Assembly (NCBI GenBank): GCA_021785515.1
Contig: JAJYEX010000007.1
Coordinates: forward strand, 124,001 to 188,000
DNA: 64,000 nt
From: Pseudomonadota bacterium
GTDB lineage: Bacteria; Pseudomonadota; Gammaproteobacteria; Acidiferrobacterales; UBA6901
Direction of reading: 5' to 3'
The notes beneath the pieces were generated by a model, which was not told the DNA's origin, did not search any database, and was given only the letters and a program-made list of their open reading frames with translations. Shown piece by piece: positions 10,502 to 19,832 of the stretch. The position numbers and the translations under genes were made by a program. Numbering within the stretch: position 1 is the first letter of the stretch; each line of letters begins with the position of its first letter.

Positions 10502-11181
10502 GCGAGCACGCGGTTTTGAAATGCAGCGGGCTGGGCAAGACCTTCAGCCAGGGCAACCTGACGGTACCGGTGCTGCGCGACGTCAATTTCTCTGTGGCGC
10601 AGGGCGAACAGGTGGCGATCGTGGGATCGTCCGGCGCCGGCAAGAGTACGCTGCTGCATCTGCTCGGCGGACTCGATCGGCCCAGTTCGGGCACCGTCGA
10701 GCTTGATGGGCAGGAACTTGGCACGCTCAGCGAGCGCCAGCGCGGGGCGTTGCGCAACCGGGCGCTCGGGTTCGTGTACCAGTTCCATCATCTTCTGCCC
10801 GAATTCACCGCACTGGAGAACGTGGCCATGCCGTTGTTCATACGGCGCGGCTCCTCGGCCGAGGCGCTGGAGCGGGCCGGGGACATGCTCGGACGAGTCG
10901 GGCTGGGGCACCGGCTGGCGCACAAGCCGGGGGAACTGTCCGGCGGCGAACGTCAACGCGTCGCGGTAGCACGCGCCCTGGTGACCGACCCGCTGTGTGT
11001 GCTGGCGGACGAACCCACGGGCAATCTCGATCGCAAGACGGCGGAATCGGTGTATGCGCTGATGCTCGAACTGCACCACCACCAGCGCACCAGCTTCATC
11101 ATCGCCACCCACGATACCACGCTGGCTGCCCGCATGGGGCGGGTCGTGACCATCGTCGACGGCAGCCTGCAGGAGCGCTGA
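10498..11181 (+). CDS. lolD: Lipoprotein-releasing ABC transporter ATPase LolD
   Basis: A 227-residue ABC ATPase that powers lipoprotein release with the adjacent permease. Walker A is GSSGAGKST (about residues 42-50), the LolD-specific [12 protein letters not shown] loop follows, then the signature [15 protein letters not shown] and Walker [12 protein letters not shown]. The start at 10498 overlaps the lolC stop and gives the normal length. The operon appears to end here: the next gene (exbB-like) starts about 160 bp downstream, with no clear intrinsic terminator between them. Confidence 0.96.
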   Translation: MSEHAVLKCSGLGKTFSQGNLTVPVLRDVNFSVAQGEQVAIVGSSGAGKSTLLHLLGGLDRPSSGTVELDGQELGTLSERQRGALRNRALGFVYQFHHLLPEFTALENVAMPLFIRRGSSAEALERAGDMLGRVGLGHRLAHKPGELSGGERQRVAVARALVTDPLCVLADEPTGNLDRKTAESVYALMLELHHHQRTSFIIATHDTTLAARMGRVVTIVDGSLQER

Positions 11182-11344
11182 ATGCCGGGGAACACGGGCC
11201 GGGCGGGGGGATTGCGCCCGAATGACGGGCCGGGACCGGACATGGCGTCCGCCGCGACCGATCACGGCGCTTTCCGCCCGGGCGCGTGTCTGATAGATTA
11301 CGCACACTCTTACGGTCCAACTCGATCCTTCAGGTCAAACCCGC

Positions 11345-11959
11345 GTGTTTGAATTGGTCAGGTCCGGCGGCTGGGTCATGGCGCCGATCATTCTCTGCTC
11401 GATCGCTGCCCTGGCGATTATCGGCGAGCGGCTGTGGTCGCTGCGCAAACGCTATGTGGCGCCGGCCGGACTGCTGCCGCAGATACGGCAGTGGCTGGAG
11501 CGTAACGAGCTCGACGGGACCCGCATGACGCTCTTGCGCGACAGCTCGCCGCTTGGCCAGGTGATGGCCGCGGGGCTGGTGAACCGCCGCCACGATCGGG
11601 CGGTGGTCAAGGAAGCGATCGAGGATGCAGGACGGCACGTGGTGCCGGAACTTGAGCGCTACCTGAATCCGCTCGGGACGATCGCCGCGATCGCACCCTT
11701 TCTCGGGCTGCTCGGAACAGTGCTCGGCATGATAAGAATGTTTGCCGGCGTCGGCAGCCACGGCCTGGGTGATCCGGCGGTGGTTGCAGCCGGCATCTCC
11801 CAGGCGCTGGTTTCAACGGCTTCCGGCCTGACGGTCGCGATACCGAGCCTCATGTTCTACCGCTATTTCCGCGGTCGCGTCGATACCCTGCTTCTGGACA
11901 TGGAACAGGAGGCCTTGAAGCTGGTAGAGATCATCCAGGGCGCGCGCGACAGCGCGTAG
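11345..11959 (+). CDS. exbB: MotA/TolQ/ExbB proton-channel protein
   Basis: A 204-residue inner-membrane protein of the ExbB/TolQ family with three membrane segments (about 10-30, 105-130 and 150-175). The channel region reads LGTIAAIAPFLGLLGTVLGMIRMF and the last helix ISQALVSTASGLTVAIPSLMFYRYF. With ExbD it forms a proton-driven motor for TonB-type outer-membrane energisation. The start codon is GTG at 11345. It is followed 25 bp later by exbD. The exbB-exbD-msbA order recurs in gammaproteobacteria. No tonB is in the window, so TolQ-type use cannot be excluded. Confidence 0.9.
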   Translation: MFELVRSGGWVMAPIILCSIAALAIIGERLWSLRKRYVAPAGLLPQIRQWLERNELDGTRMTLLRDSSPLGQVMAAGLVNRRHDRAVVKEAIEDAGRHVVPELERYLNPLGTIAAIAPFLGLLGTVLGMIRMFAGVGSHGLGDPAVVAAGISQALVSTASGLTVAIPSLMFYRYFRGRVDTLLLDMEQEALKLVEIIQGARDSA

Positions 11960-11984
11960 CCGCACCCGACCCCAAGGCGTAGCC

Positions 11985-12410
11985 ATGCAATTTCGCCCGA
12001 AGCGGACCGAAGAGCCGGAAATCAACCTTATTCCGCTGATCGACGTGCTGCTGATGGCGCTGATCTTTCTCCTGCTGACCACCAGTTTTTCGAACCAGTC
12101 GCAATTGCGGCTGCAGCTGCCGAGCGCCCGGTCGCATTCCAAGCTTCAGGTACCCACGGTGCGCGTAACGATCGACGCCCAGGGGCAGTATTTCGTCGCT
12201 GGCAAGGCGCTGCTTAATACTCGCGAAAGCGTGCTGCGGCAAGCCATGAAGGACGCCGCAGGTTCGCAGGGCAGTCCGGTAGTGATCATCGAGGCGGACC
12301 GGCGGACACCGGAGGGTGCGGTGGTCGAGGTCATGGATGTCGCCCGCCAGCTCGGGTTTGTGCACCTGACATTCGCTACCCAGAAAGCCTCCGGTAGCGG
12401 TACGCCGTGA
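11985..12410 (+). CDS. exbD: ExbD/TolR biopolymer transport protein
   Basis: A 141-residue partner of ExbB with one N-terminal membrane helix (about 18-38) carrying the conserved aspartate in INLIPLIDVLLMALIFLL, then a periplasmic ExbD/TolR domain (RVTIDAQGQYFV, then VVIIEADRRTPEGAVVEVMD). Its stop overlaps the GTG start of msbA by four bases, which suggests translational coupling of the energy-transduction pair to the lipid A exporter. Confidence 0.92.
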   Translation: MQFRPKRTEEPEINLIPLIDVLLMALIFLLLTTSFSNQSQLRLQLPSARSHSKLQVPTVRVTIDAQGQYFVAGKALLNTRESVLRQAMKDAAGSQGSPVVIIEADRRTPEGAVVEVMDVARQLGFVHLTFATQKASGSGTP

Positions 12411-14173
12411 GCGCGACCGCCTGGCAGGGCACGGAGTCGGGCGCCGCCGCGTACCGCCGGCTGCTGGGTTACGGCTGGCCTTATCGCGGCCGATTTCTGC
12501 TGGCAGTGCTGGGCATGGCCGTGGTCTCCGCCAGCGAAACCGGATTCGCCTGGCTCATGAAGCCGCTGATCAACATCGGCTTCGTCAAGCACGACCCGCA
12601 TGCCATCCGCTTTGTTCCCCTGGTCATCGTCGGGATTTTCGTGGTGCGCGGCCTTTTCGGATTCATGGCCAACTACGTCATGACCTGGATCGGGCGCACG
12701 ATCATACTCAACTTGCGCAATGACATGTTCTCGCGGCTGGTGCATCTGCCGAGCCGGTTCTACGACAACAATTCCTCGAGTCTGCTGATCTCCAAGGTGA
12801 TCTATGACGTCGAACAGGTGATGTCCGCGACCACCAAGGCGGTATCCTCCGTGATCAAGGACAGTCTGTCGCTCGCCGGCCTGATCGGTCTGATGATCTA
12901 TTACAGCTGGCGGCTGACCCTGATCATGCTGCTCGTGGCGCCGGTCATTTCGTTCGCGGTAACGAAGATCAGTCGCCGTTTCCGGCAGTCGAGCCACCTG
13001 ATCCAGCAGTCCATGGGCGAAATCACGCACTCGGTTCAGGAAGCCATCGACGGCCAGCGGGTGGTCAAGACATTCTGCGCGCAGGATCGGGAGGCTGCAG
13101 CCTTCGGACGCGTCAACGCGCGCAACCAGCACTATGTAATGAAGAAGGCCAAGACCTCCGCGCTCAACGTGCCGGTGATCGAACTGCTCTCGGCAATCGG
13201 CATCGCGATCGCGATTCACGCCGCCATCCAGGAAATCGCCGCACATCTCATGAATGCCGGCACCTTCGTCTCCTACATCACAGCCATGCTGCTGCTGATG
13301 CCCGCGCTCAAGCGCCTCACCCAGGTCAATGATACGGTCCAGACCGGGGTGGCGGCGGCAGGCAGCGTGTTTGCCATGGTGGACGAGGCGCCGGAGGCGG
13401 ATCCGGGTGTGCGCGAACTTAAGCAGGTGCGTGGCGAAGTCGAGTATCGCGATGTGTGCTTCAGCTACCCGGGCTCGCCGGTACCGGTGCTCGATCGGGT
13501 GTCGCTGCGGATCGCAGCCGGGACCACTCTGGCGCTGGTCGGCGCGTCCGGGAGCGGCAAGACCACCACGGCGAACCTGCTGGCACGGTTCTATCCGGTC
13601 GACTCGGGGGCGATCCTGCTGGACGGAGTCGATATCCAGGAACTGCGACTCGCCAATCTGCGTCATCACATTGCGCTCGTCAGCCAGGACACTGTCCTGT
13701 TTGACGACACCATCCGCAACAACATCGCCTATGGCCGCGACGGTGAACCCGACCCGGCCGGCATAGAACGCGCGGCGCGCGCGGCACACGTTCTGGAGTT
13801 CGCCGAGCGCATGCCCGAGGGGCTGGATACGGTCGTCGGCGAACGTGGCGTACGCCTCTCCGGGGGGCAGCGTCAGCGCATCGCCATCGCGCGCGCCCTG
13901 TACAAAAATGCGCCGGTGCTGATTCTCGATGAAGCCACCTCCGCGCTCGATACCGAATCTGAACGCCTGGTGCACGATGCGATGCAGCAGTTGATGCGCG
14001 ACCGCACCACCCTGGTGATCGCCCATCGGCTGTCAACGGTCGAGAATGCCAATCAGATTGTGGTGCTGGACGGCGGACGCGTGATGGAGACCGGCAGTCA
14101 TCGGGAACTGCTGCAGCACAACGGGATCTATGCACGCCTGCACCGCATCCAGTTTAATGAGCCCGGTCACTGA
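12407..14173 (+). CDS. msbA: Lipid A export ABC transporter MsbA
   Basis: A 588-residue half-transporter that flips the lipid A core across the inner membrane. The N-terminal membrane domain (about 1-310) has six helices and the MsbA-type FVVRGLFGFMANYVMTWIGR. The nucleotide-binding domain follows with Walker A GASGSGKTT, Q-loop HIALVSQDTVLFDDT, signature LSGGQRQRIAIARAL and Walker B VLILDEATSALD. The start is GTG, overlapping exbD. It lies upstream of a WaaA-like gene, lpxK and kdsB, so the context is lipid A/Kdo assembly and export. Confidence 0.95.
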   Translation: MSATAWQGTESGAAAYRRLLGYGWPYRGRFLLAVLGMAVVSASETGFAWLMKPLINIGFVKHDPHAIRFVPLVIVGIFVVRGLFGFMANYVMTWIGRTIILNLRNDMFSRLVHLPSRFYDNNSSSLLISKVIYDVEQVMSATTKAVSSVIKDSLSLAGLIGLMIYYSWRLTLIMLLVAPVISFAVTKISRRFRQSSHLIQQSMGEITHSVQEAIDGQRVVKTFCAQDREAAAFGRVNARNQHYVMKKAKTSALNVPVIELLSAIGIAIAIHAAIQEIAAHLMNAGTFVSYITAMLLLMPALKRLTQVNDTVQTGVAAAGSVFAMVDEAPEADPGVRELKQVRGEVEYRDVCFSYPGSPVPVLDRVSLRIAAGTTLALVGASGSGKTTTANLLARFYPVDSGAILLDGVDIQELRLANLRHHIALVSQDTVLFDDTIRNNIAYGRDGEPDPAGIERAARAAHVLEFAERMPEGLDTVVGERGVRLSGGQRQRIAIARALYKNAPVLILDEATSALDTESERLVHDAMQQLMRDRTTLVIAHRLSTVENANQIVVLDGGRVMETGSHRELLQHNGIYARLHRIQFNEPGH

Positions 14174-15332
14174 TCGCGCCTACGGCGACCGCAGCCTGTG
14201 GTTGTGGTGGCACGGGTTGCGCGACCGTCTGCACGGTCAATATGGTCGGGCCAATGCGCGCTGGGGCCATGTGCGTGCCCCGCACGGGGGCGGGCCACTG
14301 GTCTGGGTCGAAGCGGGAGGTGCGGAGGACAGCGTCCGGCTGGGTGCCGGCCTGCTCCGTGCGCTGCGGGCGGACCGCAGTGATCTGCGTTTTGTGCTGT
14401 CCTTCGAGCAGGAATATCCATGGCTGCTCGAACGCTCCCTCGCCGGCCTCGAACGTATCGGGTTCGGCTACGGTCCGAGCGATTCGGCGCGCGCAGTGCG
14501 GCGTACGCTGCGCGCATTTGCGCCCCTGGGGGTACTCATGGCGGCGCGCTTTCCCGGCCCCGGGCTGAGCGCGGCTCTGGAAGCGGCCGGTATCCGCTGC
14601 ATCGCCGTGCATACGCCCGCAGCGACAGCGGGCCGCTTTCAGGCGGCCTATCCGGCCGACCGCGGCCAGGCCGAGGCCTGGCATCAGTGCGGACGCGCTG
14701 CCTACATCGCGCCGCGGGCCGATCTGAGAACCCTGCTGGTGGAAGCGCAGGTGGACCCTAACCTGCGTGCGGCGCTGTGTGGCAGTGAGGGACTGGGCGT
14801 GTGGTGCCTGGCGGGCATGCGCCCGGAGCAGTTCAGCGGGATCAATGCCTGGTGGCGCGCCTCGGCGCTCAGCCGGCAGGGAGTGCTCCTGATCGCGCCG
14901 CAGGAGCGCGTGGCGGGACACATGGGCTGGCGGCTGATCAGCGCCTGGGACCGCAAGGCGCTCCCCGCGGGCAGCGTAATCCTGCTTGATGACCGGCGCT
15001 GGTTGCCAGCGGCGGTCATTGCCAGCGACGCGGTCCATCTGGACGAAGTCAATGCCTGGGCATTCTGGCAGATTCTCTCCGCGGGACGCCCGGTGAGTGT
15101 TGCGCACCGTTCCGCAGCGTTGAGCCGCCTCGACGCCGATGCCGCGGGCACGGAGGATTTGTTTGAAGAGGTACCCGCGCTGGCGCTGCTGGAACCGTTC
15201 TGGCATGCGCTACAGCGTGATCCGATCGGCGGGCGGCGGCGCGGCGACGGCCTGCGACGCCTCTTCTGGGAGGAGCGTCGGCGCGCGGCAGAGGTCAACC
15301 GCGACCTGCTTGGGCGGGTGTTCGCGTGGTAG
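14157..15332 (+). CDS. Divergent WaaA/KdtA-like glycosyltransferase, possibly degenerate
   Basis: A 391-residue protein between msbA and lpxK. It reads as a distant GT30 (Kdo transferase) relative. The N-terminal half resembles the acceptor domain (PLVWVEAGGAEDSVRLGAGL in place of the HSVSVGET region of WaaA), and the C-terminal half has a GT-B-like donor region (LLIAPQERVAGHMGWR, then SDAVHLDEVNAWAFWQ and ILSAGRPVSV). The usual WaaA membrane anchor and several conserved glycine motifs are not evident. The start at 14157 overlaps the msbA stop by 17 bp; the lpxK start overlaps its end. Position argues for a role in LPS assembly, but the family call is tentative and activity is uncertain. Confidence 0.55.
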   Translation: MSPVTDRAYGDRSLWLWWHGLRDRLHGQYGRANARWGHVRAPHGGGPLVWVEAGGAEDSVRLGAGLLRALRADRSDLRFVLSFEQEYPWLLERSLAGLERIGFGYGPSDSARAVRRTLRAFAPLGVLMAARFPGPGLSAALEAAGIRCIAVHTPAATAGRFQAAYPADRGQAEAWHQCGRAAYIAPRADLRTLLVEAQVDPNLRAALCGSEGLGVWCLAGMRPEQFSGINAWWRASALSRQGVLLIAPQERVAGHMGWRLISAWDRKALPAGSVILLDDRRWLPAAVIASDAVHLDEVNAWAFWQILSAGRPVSVAHRSAALSRLDADAAGTEDLFEEVPALALLEPFWHALQRDPIGGRRRGDGLRRLFWEERRRAAEVNRDLLGRVFAW

Positions 15333-16324
15333 CACAGCGTATCGCACGGTGGATACAGGACCGCTGGGCAGGGCGCTCGTTCCCGGTGCTGCTGCTTATC
15401 CCCCTGAGCCTGCTCTACCGGGCGCTGACTGCCGCGCGCAACTGGGCATACGATTTCCGGTTGCTGGCGGTGCAGCGGTTGCCGGTTCCGGTTATCGTTG
15501 TCGGCAACATCACCGTTGGCGGTACCGGCAAGACGCCGCTGGTGATCTGGCTGAGCGCGTTCCTGCAGCGCGCCGGCTACCAGCCCGGGATCGTGTCCCG
15601 CGGCTATGGCGGACACGCGACGCACTGGCCGCAGGCGCTTGCGCCCGATTCCGATCCGCGGGAAGTGGGGGATGAGGCAGTGGTGCTCGCACGCCGGACT
15701 GGATGCCCGGTGGTGGTGGGTCCCGACCGGGTTGCGGCCGCCCGGGCACTGCTGGGTACCCGGCAGTGCAACATCCTGATCAGTGACGATGGACTGCAGC
15801 ACCGGCGCCTGGGGAGGGACATAGAGGTCGTCGTGATCGACGGGCAGCGGCGTTTCGGCAACGGGCTGCTGCTGCCCGCAGGTCCTTTGCGTGAACCGCT
15901 GTCGCGGCTGCGCCGCGCTGACCTGCGCATTGCCCAGGGCAGGGCGCTGGAGGGGGAATATGGCATGACACTGCATCCCACGGGACTGCGTGGTCTGACG
16001 GGTGGCGTAACCCGCGAGGTGCAGACCCTTGCCGGACGTACCGTGCATGCCGTTGCCGGAATCGGCAATCCCGGACGGTTTTTTGCGGTTCTGCGGGAAC
16101 TGGGGATGGACATCCGCGAACATCCGTTTCCTGACCACCATCGATTTTGCCCCGAAGATCTGCAGTTCGCAGACGACGCGCCGGTGATCATGACCGAGAA
16201 AGATGCGGTAAAATGCGAACAGTTCGCCCGCCCAGACTGGTGGTTTCTTGAAACCGAAATCCGTCCGGATTCCGGATTTGGCGCCCGGATTATTGAATTG
16301 CTGATGGAGAAGCGTGATGGATAA
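15326..16324 (+). CDS. lpxK: Tetraacyldisaccharide 4'-kinase LpxK
   Basis: LpxK phosphorylates the lipid A disaccharide at the 4' position on the inner membrane. The 332 residues match the family. The N-terminal membrane-associated segment ([19 protein letters not shown]) is followed by the P-loop [18 protein letters not shown], then [20 protein letters not shown] and [11 protein letters not shown]. The start is GTG at 15326, overlapping the preceding gene by 7 bp. Its end overlaps the Trm112-like ORF by 11 bp, so this is a tightly coupled envelope operon. Confidence 0.96.
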   Translation: MVAQRIARWIQDRWAGRSFPVLLLIPLSLLYRALTAARNWAYDFRLLAVQRLPVPVIVVGNITVGGTGKTPLVIWLSAFLQRAGYQPGIVSRGYGGHATHWPQALAPDSDPREVGDEAVVLARRTGCPVVVGPDRVAAARALLGTRQCNILISDDGLQHRRLGRDIEVVVIDGQRRFGNGLLLPAGPLREPLSRLRRADLRIAQGRALEGEYGMTLHPTGLRGLTGGVTREVQTLAGRTVHAVAGIGNPGRFFAVLRELGMDIREHPFPDHHRFCPEDLQFADDAPVIMTEKDAVKCEQFARPDWWFLETEIRPDSGFGARIIELLMEKRDG

Positions 16325-16496
16325 GAAGCTGTTGGATATCCTGGCCTGCCCGGTCTGCAAAGGACCGCTGCGCTACGACCGGGCCAAGTCCGAGCTGGTA
16401 TGCAAGGCGGACCGCCTGGCCTACCCGGTCCGGGATGACATTCCGGTCATGCTGGAAGACCAGGCTCGCCAGATTTCGGAAGAAGAGGCTGGCTAG
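16314..16496 (+). CDS. Trm112-like / UPF0434 (YcaR) small protein
   Basis: A 60-residue single-domain protein with the Trm112/YcaR fold: [17 protein letters not shown], then [21 protein letters not shown]. The CPVC pair is intact; the second cysteine site has one cysteine (LVCKAD). In many proteobacteria this small gene sits between lpxK and kdsB exactly as here. Its molecular role in bacteria is not established; archaeal and eukaryotic Trm112 proteins activate methyltransferases. Confidence 0.93.
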   Translation: MMDKKLLDILACPVCKGPLRYDRAKSELVCKADRLAYPVRDDIPVMLEDQARQISEEEAG

Positions 16497-16508
16497 GGGT
16501 CGCTGGCC

Positions 16509-17258
16509 GTGATCGTCGTCATTCCTTCCAGGTTCAGCTCGACCCGGCTTCCGGGGAAGCCGCTGCTGGACATCGCCGGCAAGCCCATGATCGTGCATGT
16601 CTGCGAGCGGGCGAGGGCGAGCGGCGCCCGCCGGGTGATCGTTGCCACCGACGATGTGCGCATCGAGGCTGCAGTGCGCGGCCTGGGATGCGAAGTCTGC
16701 ATGACCGCTCCCGATCACCGGTCCGGGACTGACCGGATCGCCGAGGCGATTGCGATCATGGGAATCGGTTCGGACGAGGTGGTAATCAATCTCCAGGGCG
16801 ATGAACCACTGATGCCGCCCGATCTGATCCGCCGGGTAGCCGACACGCTCGTGGCGCACCCTGAAGCCGCCATGGCCACTGCCGGCCATGCGATTCATGA
16901 CCGGCACAGCTTCCTCGACCCGAACGTGGTCAAGCTGGTTACCGACCGCAGCGGTTTTGCGCTCTATTTCAGCCGTGCGCCCATTCCCTGGCCACGCGAC
17001 GACGCGGCGCAGCCGGGAGAGTCCGCAGTCGAGGCGCTGCGACACATCGGCATTTACGCCTATCGCGCCGAATTCGTGGAGCGCTACGCTGCATGGCCGC
17101 AGTGTCCTCCGGAGCGAATTGAATCTCTCGAGCAGTTGCGTGTGCTATGGAACGGCGAACGCATCGCCGTGTGTGAAACGCCACAACTGCCGCCAGGCGG
17201 TGTCGATACGGCCGCGGATCTCGAACGGGTAAGGGCGATTTTTGCCCGCGACGGGTGA
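16509..17258 (+). CDS. kdsB: CMP-Kdo synthetase KdsB
   Basis: KdsB activates Kdo as CMP-Kdo for lipid A-core assembly. The protein is 249 residues, with the nucleotidyltransferase start VIVVIPSRFSSTRLPGKPL, then VATDDVRIEAAV, RSGTDRIAEA, INLQGDEPLMPPDLI and YFSRAPIPWPRD. The start codon is GTG at 16509. It closes the exbB-to-kdsB operon, 12 bp after the Trm112-like gene. Confidence 0.97.
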   Translation: MIVVIPSRFSSTRLPGKPLLDIAGKPMIVHVCERARASGARRVIVATDDVRIEAAVRGLGCEVCMTAPDHRSGTDRIAEAIAIMGIGSDEVVINLQGDEPLMPPDLIRRVADTLVAHPEAAMATAGHAIHDRHSFLDPNVVKLVTDRSGFALYFSRAPIPWPRDDAAQPGESAVEALRHIGIYAYRAEFVERYAAWPQCPPERIESLEQLRVLWNGERIAVCETPQLPPGGVDTAADLERVRAIFARDG

Positions 17259-17358
17259 AGGGGCCCGCGGCGCGGTGACCGCAGTCCGGCGGCCCTGCAA
17301 CGGAAGCCGGCAGACCGGGCTGTGCCGGACCCTTGGCGAAGGCAGCAGGCCTGAAGAT

Positions 17359-17661
17359 TCAGGCGGCGACGTTGTGTGCGCCCAGGGCGCTGCGCGGGCA
17401 GCGGGCAGTAACTTCCGGAACCTCGAGCATGCGTAGACAGAACCGCAGGTCTCGGAACAGTTCCGGATGATCCGTCTGCAGGCTCACCGGAAACACGAAG
17501 CAGGTGCTGTCGTGGCAGGCGGCGCAGGTCGCACAGGGCACAGGCCGGGTCTTGTCCTGCCAGTGTGCGGCGGCAATTCCAAGCAATCTTTGTATCCAGT
17601 TCGAAGGACGAACATTTCGGTTTGCGGAGCCAAAGGCAACGAACATTTCATCATCGGTCAT
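17359..17661 (-). CDS. Small cysteine-containing hypothetical protein
   Basis: I do not recognise this 100-residue protein. It contains the cluster CATCAACHDSTC (four cysteines and a histidine) near residues 43-54, suggestive of metal binding but not a standard finger. A purine-rich GAGGGTG lies 7 bp upstream of the ATG, and a strongly AT-rich tract at 17733-17775 could serve as promoter. It sits on the opposite strand between kdsB and the phosphotyrosine phosphatase, which in relatives are often adjacent. Coding is supported by the ribosome binding site and by the lack of a better ORF on the other strand. Confidence 0.5.
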   Translation of the reverse strand: MTDDEMFVAFGSANRNVRPSNWIQRLLGIAAAHWQDKTRPVPCATCAACHDSTCFVFPVSLQTDHPELFRDLRFCLRMLEVPEVTARCPRSALGAHNVAA

Positions 17662-17732
17662 CGTGCATCACCCTCGTGTGGCGCTGGCATGTGCGCTCAC
17701 CTGATGGCCTTTAGCAAACGCCGTGCCATGCC

Positions 17733-17775
17733 ATTTTATATAATATAATCAATATATTAATGATATACCTGTGCA
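17733..17775. promoter_or_regulatory. AT-rich divergent promoter region
   Basis: A run of overlapping TATAAT-like hexamers (ttatataatataatc and atatattaatga) stands out sharply from the GC-rich surroundings. It lies between the minus-strand 100-residue ORF and the plus-strand phosphatase gene at 17935, so it could drive either. No clear -35 could be fixed on either strand. Confidence 0.4.
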
Positions 17776-17934
17776 TACCGGTGTGAATTTCTGCACCAAT
17801 ATCAGGAGCTGTGGCATGCGGATGCGCAGCGCTGGTGCACGAACGCAGCCCGGCGCAGGTTTGCTATCATGGCCTGCAACGGCAGGTTCGGGCATCACAG
17901 GCCGCAATCGAATTAGGGAAAGAGATCACTGTTC

Positions 17935-18417
17935 ATGGCAAAAGTGAGCGTGCTGTTCGTCTGTCTCGGCAATATCTGCCGTTCCCCAACGGCAGAGGGG
18001 ATATTCCGCGCGCTGGTGCGGGCCCAGGGACTGGAACAGTTCATTCTGATCGATTCTGCTGGCACCCACGCCTATCATATCGGCGAAGCACCCGATGTCC
18101 GGGCGCAGGCTGCAGCGGCCCGACGCGGGATCGATCTGTCAGGTCTGCGGGGTCGCCAGGCGACCCGTGCCGACATCGAGACGTTCGATTTCATTCTTGC
18201 CATGGACCACGAGAATCTGGCGCACCTGCGCAACCTCAGCCCTCCTGGGCACGAGCACAAGGTACGTTTGTTCCTCGAGTTCGCGCCGCAGCGGCCAGAA
18301 CGGGATGTTCCCGATCCCTATTTCGGGGGTGCAGGCGGATTTGATCGCGTGCTCGACATGGTGGAGGAGGCGGCTGCCGGTCTGCTGGAGCACATTCGGC
18401 GGGAACGGTTGGAGTAA
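17935..18417 (+). CDS. Low-molecular-weight protein-tyrosine phosphatase
   Basis: A 160-residue cytoplasmic phosphatase with the catalytic loop CLGNICRS (C-X5-R-S, about residues 11-18) directly after VSVLFV, and the general-acid DPYFGG near residue 125. Such enzymes often control exopolysaccharide tyrosine kinases (Wzb/Wzc type), but no kinase gene is in the window. The kdsB-phosphatase neighbourhood is common in relatives. The RHS fragment begins within 90 bp of its stop, so this gene marks the left border of the accessory island. Confidence 0.95.
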   Translation: MAKVSVLFVCLGNICRSPTAEGIFRALVRAQGLEQFILIDSAGTHAYHIGEAPDVRAQAAAARRGIDLSGLRGRQATRADIETFDFILAMDHENLAHLRNLSPPGHEHKVRLFLEFAPQRPERDVPDPYFGGAGGFDRVLDMVEEAAAGLLEHIRRERLE

Positions 18418-18502
18418 ATACCCAAGCCGGTACTTCCGCGGGCAGCGCCCGGCTGCGGAAATCGATCTGCAGGCTGCCGCCGCGGCAGCTGTCCCGCCAC
18501 GT

Positions 18503-19807
18503 ATGGCGTATTCCCTGCCGGTCTATGGCTATGACCCGGACGGCAACCTCGTTTCCCTTCAGACCATCCCCGAGGTCGACTGCTTCGGCTATGACGTCCG
18601 GGATGAACTCACCCAGAGCACGATCGAGACCCAATCCGGGGCCACCTGCCCGCCGGCCACGCCCGGCACCACCTACACCTATGACCCGAACGGCAACCGC
18701 CTCTCGAAGATGGTCGGCAGCACCCCCACCGCCTATACCTATGTCCCTGACAGCAATAGGCTTACTTCCGTCGGGAGCACGGCGGTCACGACGAGCAAGA
18801 TTGGGGACATTACAGTCGACGCTGCCGGCCGGCACTTTATCTATAACAATGCCGGGCAGATCACCCAAGCCACCTCCGCCTACGGAACCCTTGGGGACTA
18901 TAGCTATGACGCCCACAACCGCCGGGTCCAGAGCTTCTCGGTCCTGGGCAACCTCTACTACCATTACGATCAGGCTGGACACTTGATCGAGGTGACCGAC
19001 GGCACCGGGGCCCTCATCCGGGACTATATCTGGACCGACCACGTCCCGGTCGCCATGATCACGAAAGATGCCACGACCGCAACGGAAACGGTGACCTATA
19101 TCGAAACCGACTATGACGGCACCCCAAGGGAAGCCACCAATCAAAGTGGCGCCATCGTCTGGAGATGGGAGGGGGCCTTCGGCACGAGAGCCCCGAACCC
19201 CGATCAGGTGAACCTCAAGCTCAGATACCCCGGGCAGTACTATGATGCGGAGACGGGGTTATTCTACAACTGGTATCGGTATTACGATCCCAGTACGGGG
19301 AGGCATGATCAGGTGGATCCGGTGAGCGTGAGGAGGCATACGGTGAATTGGATAGTGAGCCTGGGCAACAATGAATCCTATGCTTCTTCGGCGCTCGGAT
19401 TCCGCCCATTTGCTGGCACAGATATTGGCCAAAAACCCTTCAGCTCCGATCTTGATAACTACGCATATGGCGAAGATAATTCGCTACGCAATAGCGATCC
19501 GACGGGAAAGGGGATATTCGGGATTGGGGCAGCGGTAGTCTGTGCTGTAATTGATGGTTATTCCGGTTATGAAAGCATGAAGGCTGTCGAGCGATTGCTT
19601 ATAGAAGTGAATCGCCTGAGTCAACAAATTGAGGCCCTCAGAAAATCGTGTACCGTCAACAACCCCCAAGCGGTTGAATTGCTGACTGAGATAAATCAGC
19701 TTGAGCAAGAAAAATTCAATCTAGATGAGGAATTGGCCAGTAAACAGATGGACTATCAGATAAGTCTGCCGATAATGGTCGGGTGTGCTGGGCTAAGCAG
19801 GTTTTAG
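18503..19807 (+). CDS. 5'-truncated RHS-repeat protein with C-terminal toxin-like module (CT1)
   Basis: A 434-residue frame that is only the 3' end of an RHS gene. YD repeats run from the start (YGYDPDGNLVS, YTYDPNGNRLS, YSYDAHNRRVQ, YYHYDQAGHLIEVTD), and the core closes with YYDPSTGRHDQVDP and YAYGEDNSLRNSDPTG at about residue 335. Intact RHS proteins are usually over 1000 residues, so most of the cage and any N-terminal delivery domain are missing. The ATG at 18503 is only the first methionine; no ribosome binding site is clear. After DPTG, the 99-residue tail (19508-19804) has a hydrophobic GIFGIGAAVVCAVIDGY segment, a coiled-coil-like Leu/Glu-rich middle and a hydrophobic end. No known nuclease motif is seen; membrane activity is a guess. 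Confidence 0.8.
   Translation: MAYSLPVYGYDPDGNLVSLQTIPEVDCFGYDVRDELTQSTIETQSGATCPPATPGTTYTYDPNGNRLSKMVGSTPTAYTYVPDSNRLTSVGSTAVTTSKIGDITVDAAGRHFIYNNAGQITQATSAYGTLGDYSYDAHNRRVQSFSVLGNLYYHYDQAGHLIEVTDGTGALIRDYIWTDHVPVAMITKDATTATETVTYIETDYDGTPREATNQSGAIVWRWEGAFGTRAPNPDQVNLKLRYPGQYYDAETGLFYNWYRYYDPSTGRHDQVDPVSVRRHTVNWIVSLGNNESYASSALGFRPFAGTDIGQKPFSSDLDNYAYGEDNSLRNSDPTGKGIFGIGAAVVCAVIDGYSGYESMKAVERLLIEVNRLSQQIEALRKSCTVNNPQAVELLTEINQLEQEKFNLDEELASKQMDYQISLPIMVGCAGLSRF
19265..19339 (+). repeat. RHS core-end duplicate, copy 1
   Basis: This 75-bp stretch encodes YNWYRYYDPSTGRHDQVDP and is repeated at 20241-20315 with more than four-fifths identity by eye. It is the conserved junction just before RHS C-terminal variability, the usual place for recombinational tip exchange. 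Confidence 0.75.
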
Positions 19808-19832
19808 CGGTTACTAGACAGGAGATCCTACA

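Noticed and set aside
12146-14026. 626-residue minus-strand open frame across msbA
   Set aside because: Antisense to MsbA; the reverse translation is His/Gln/Asp/Arg-rich, typical of antisense frames in GC-rich genes.
17359-17661. Rubredoxin or ferredoxin-like protein
   Set aside because: The cysteine cluster CATCAACHDSTC does not fit the spacing of either family, so only a hypothetical call is made.
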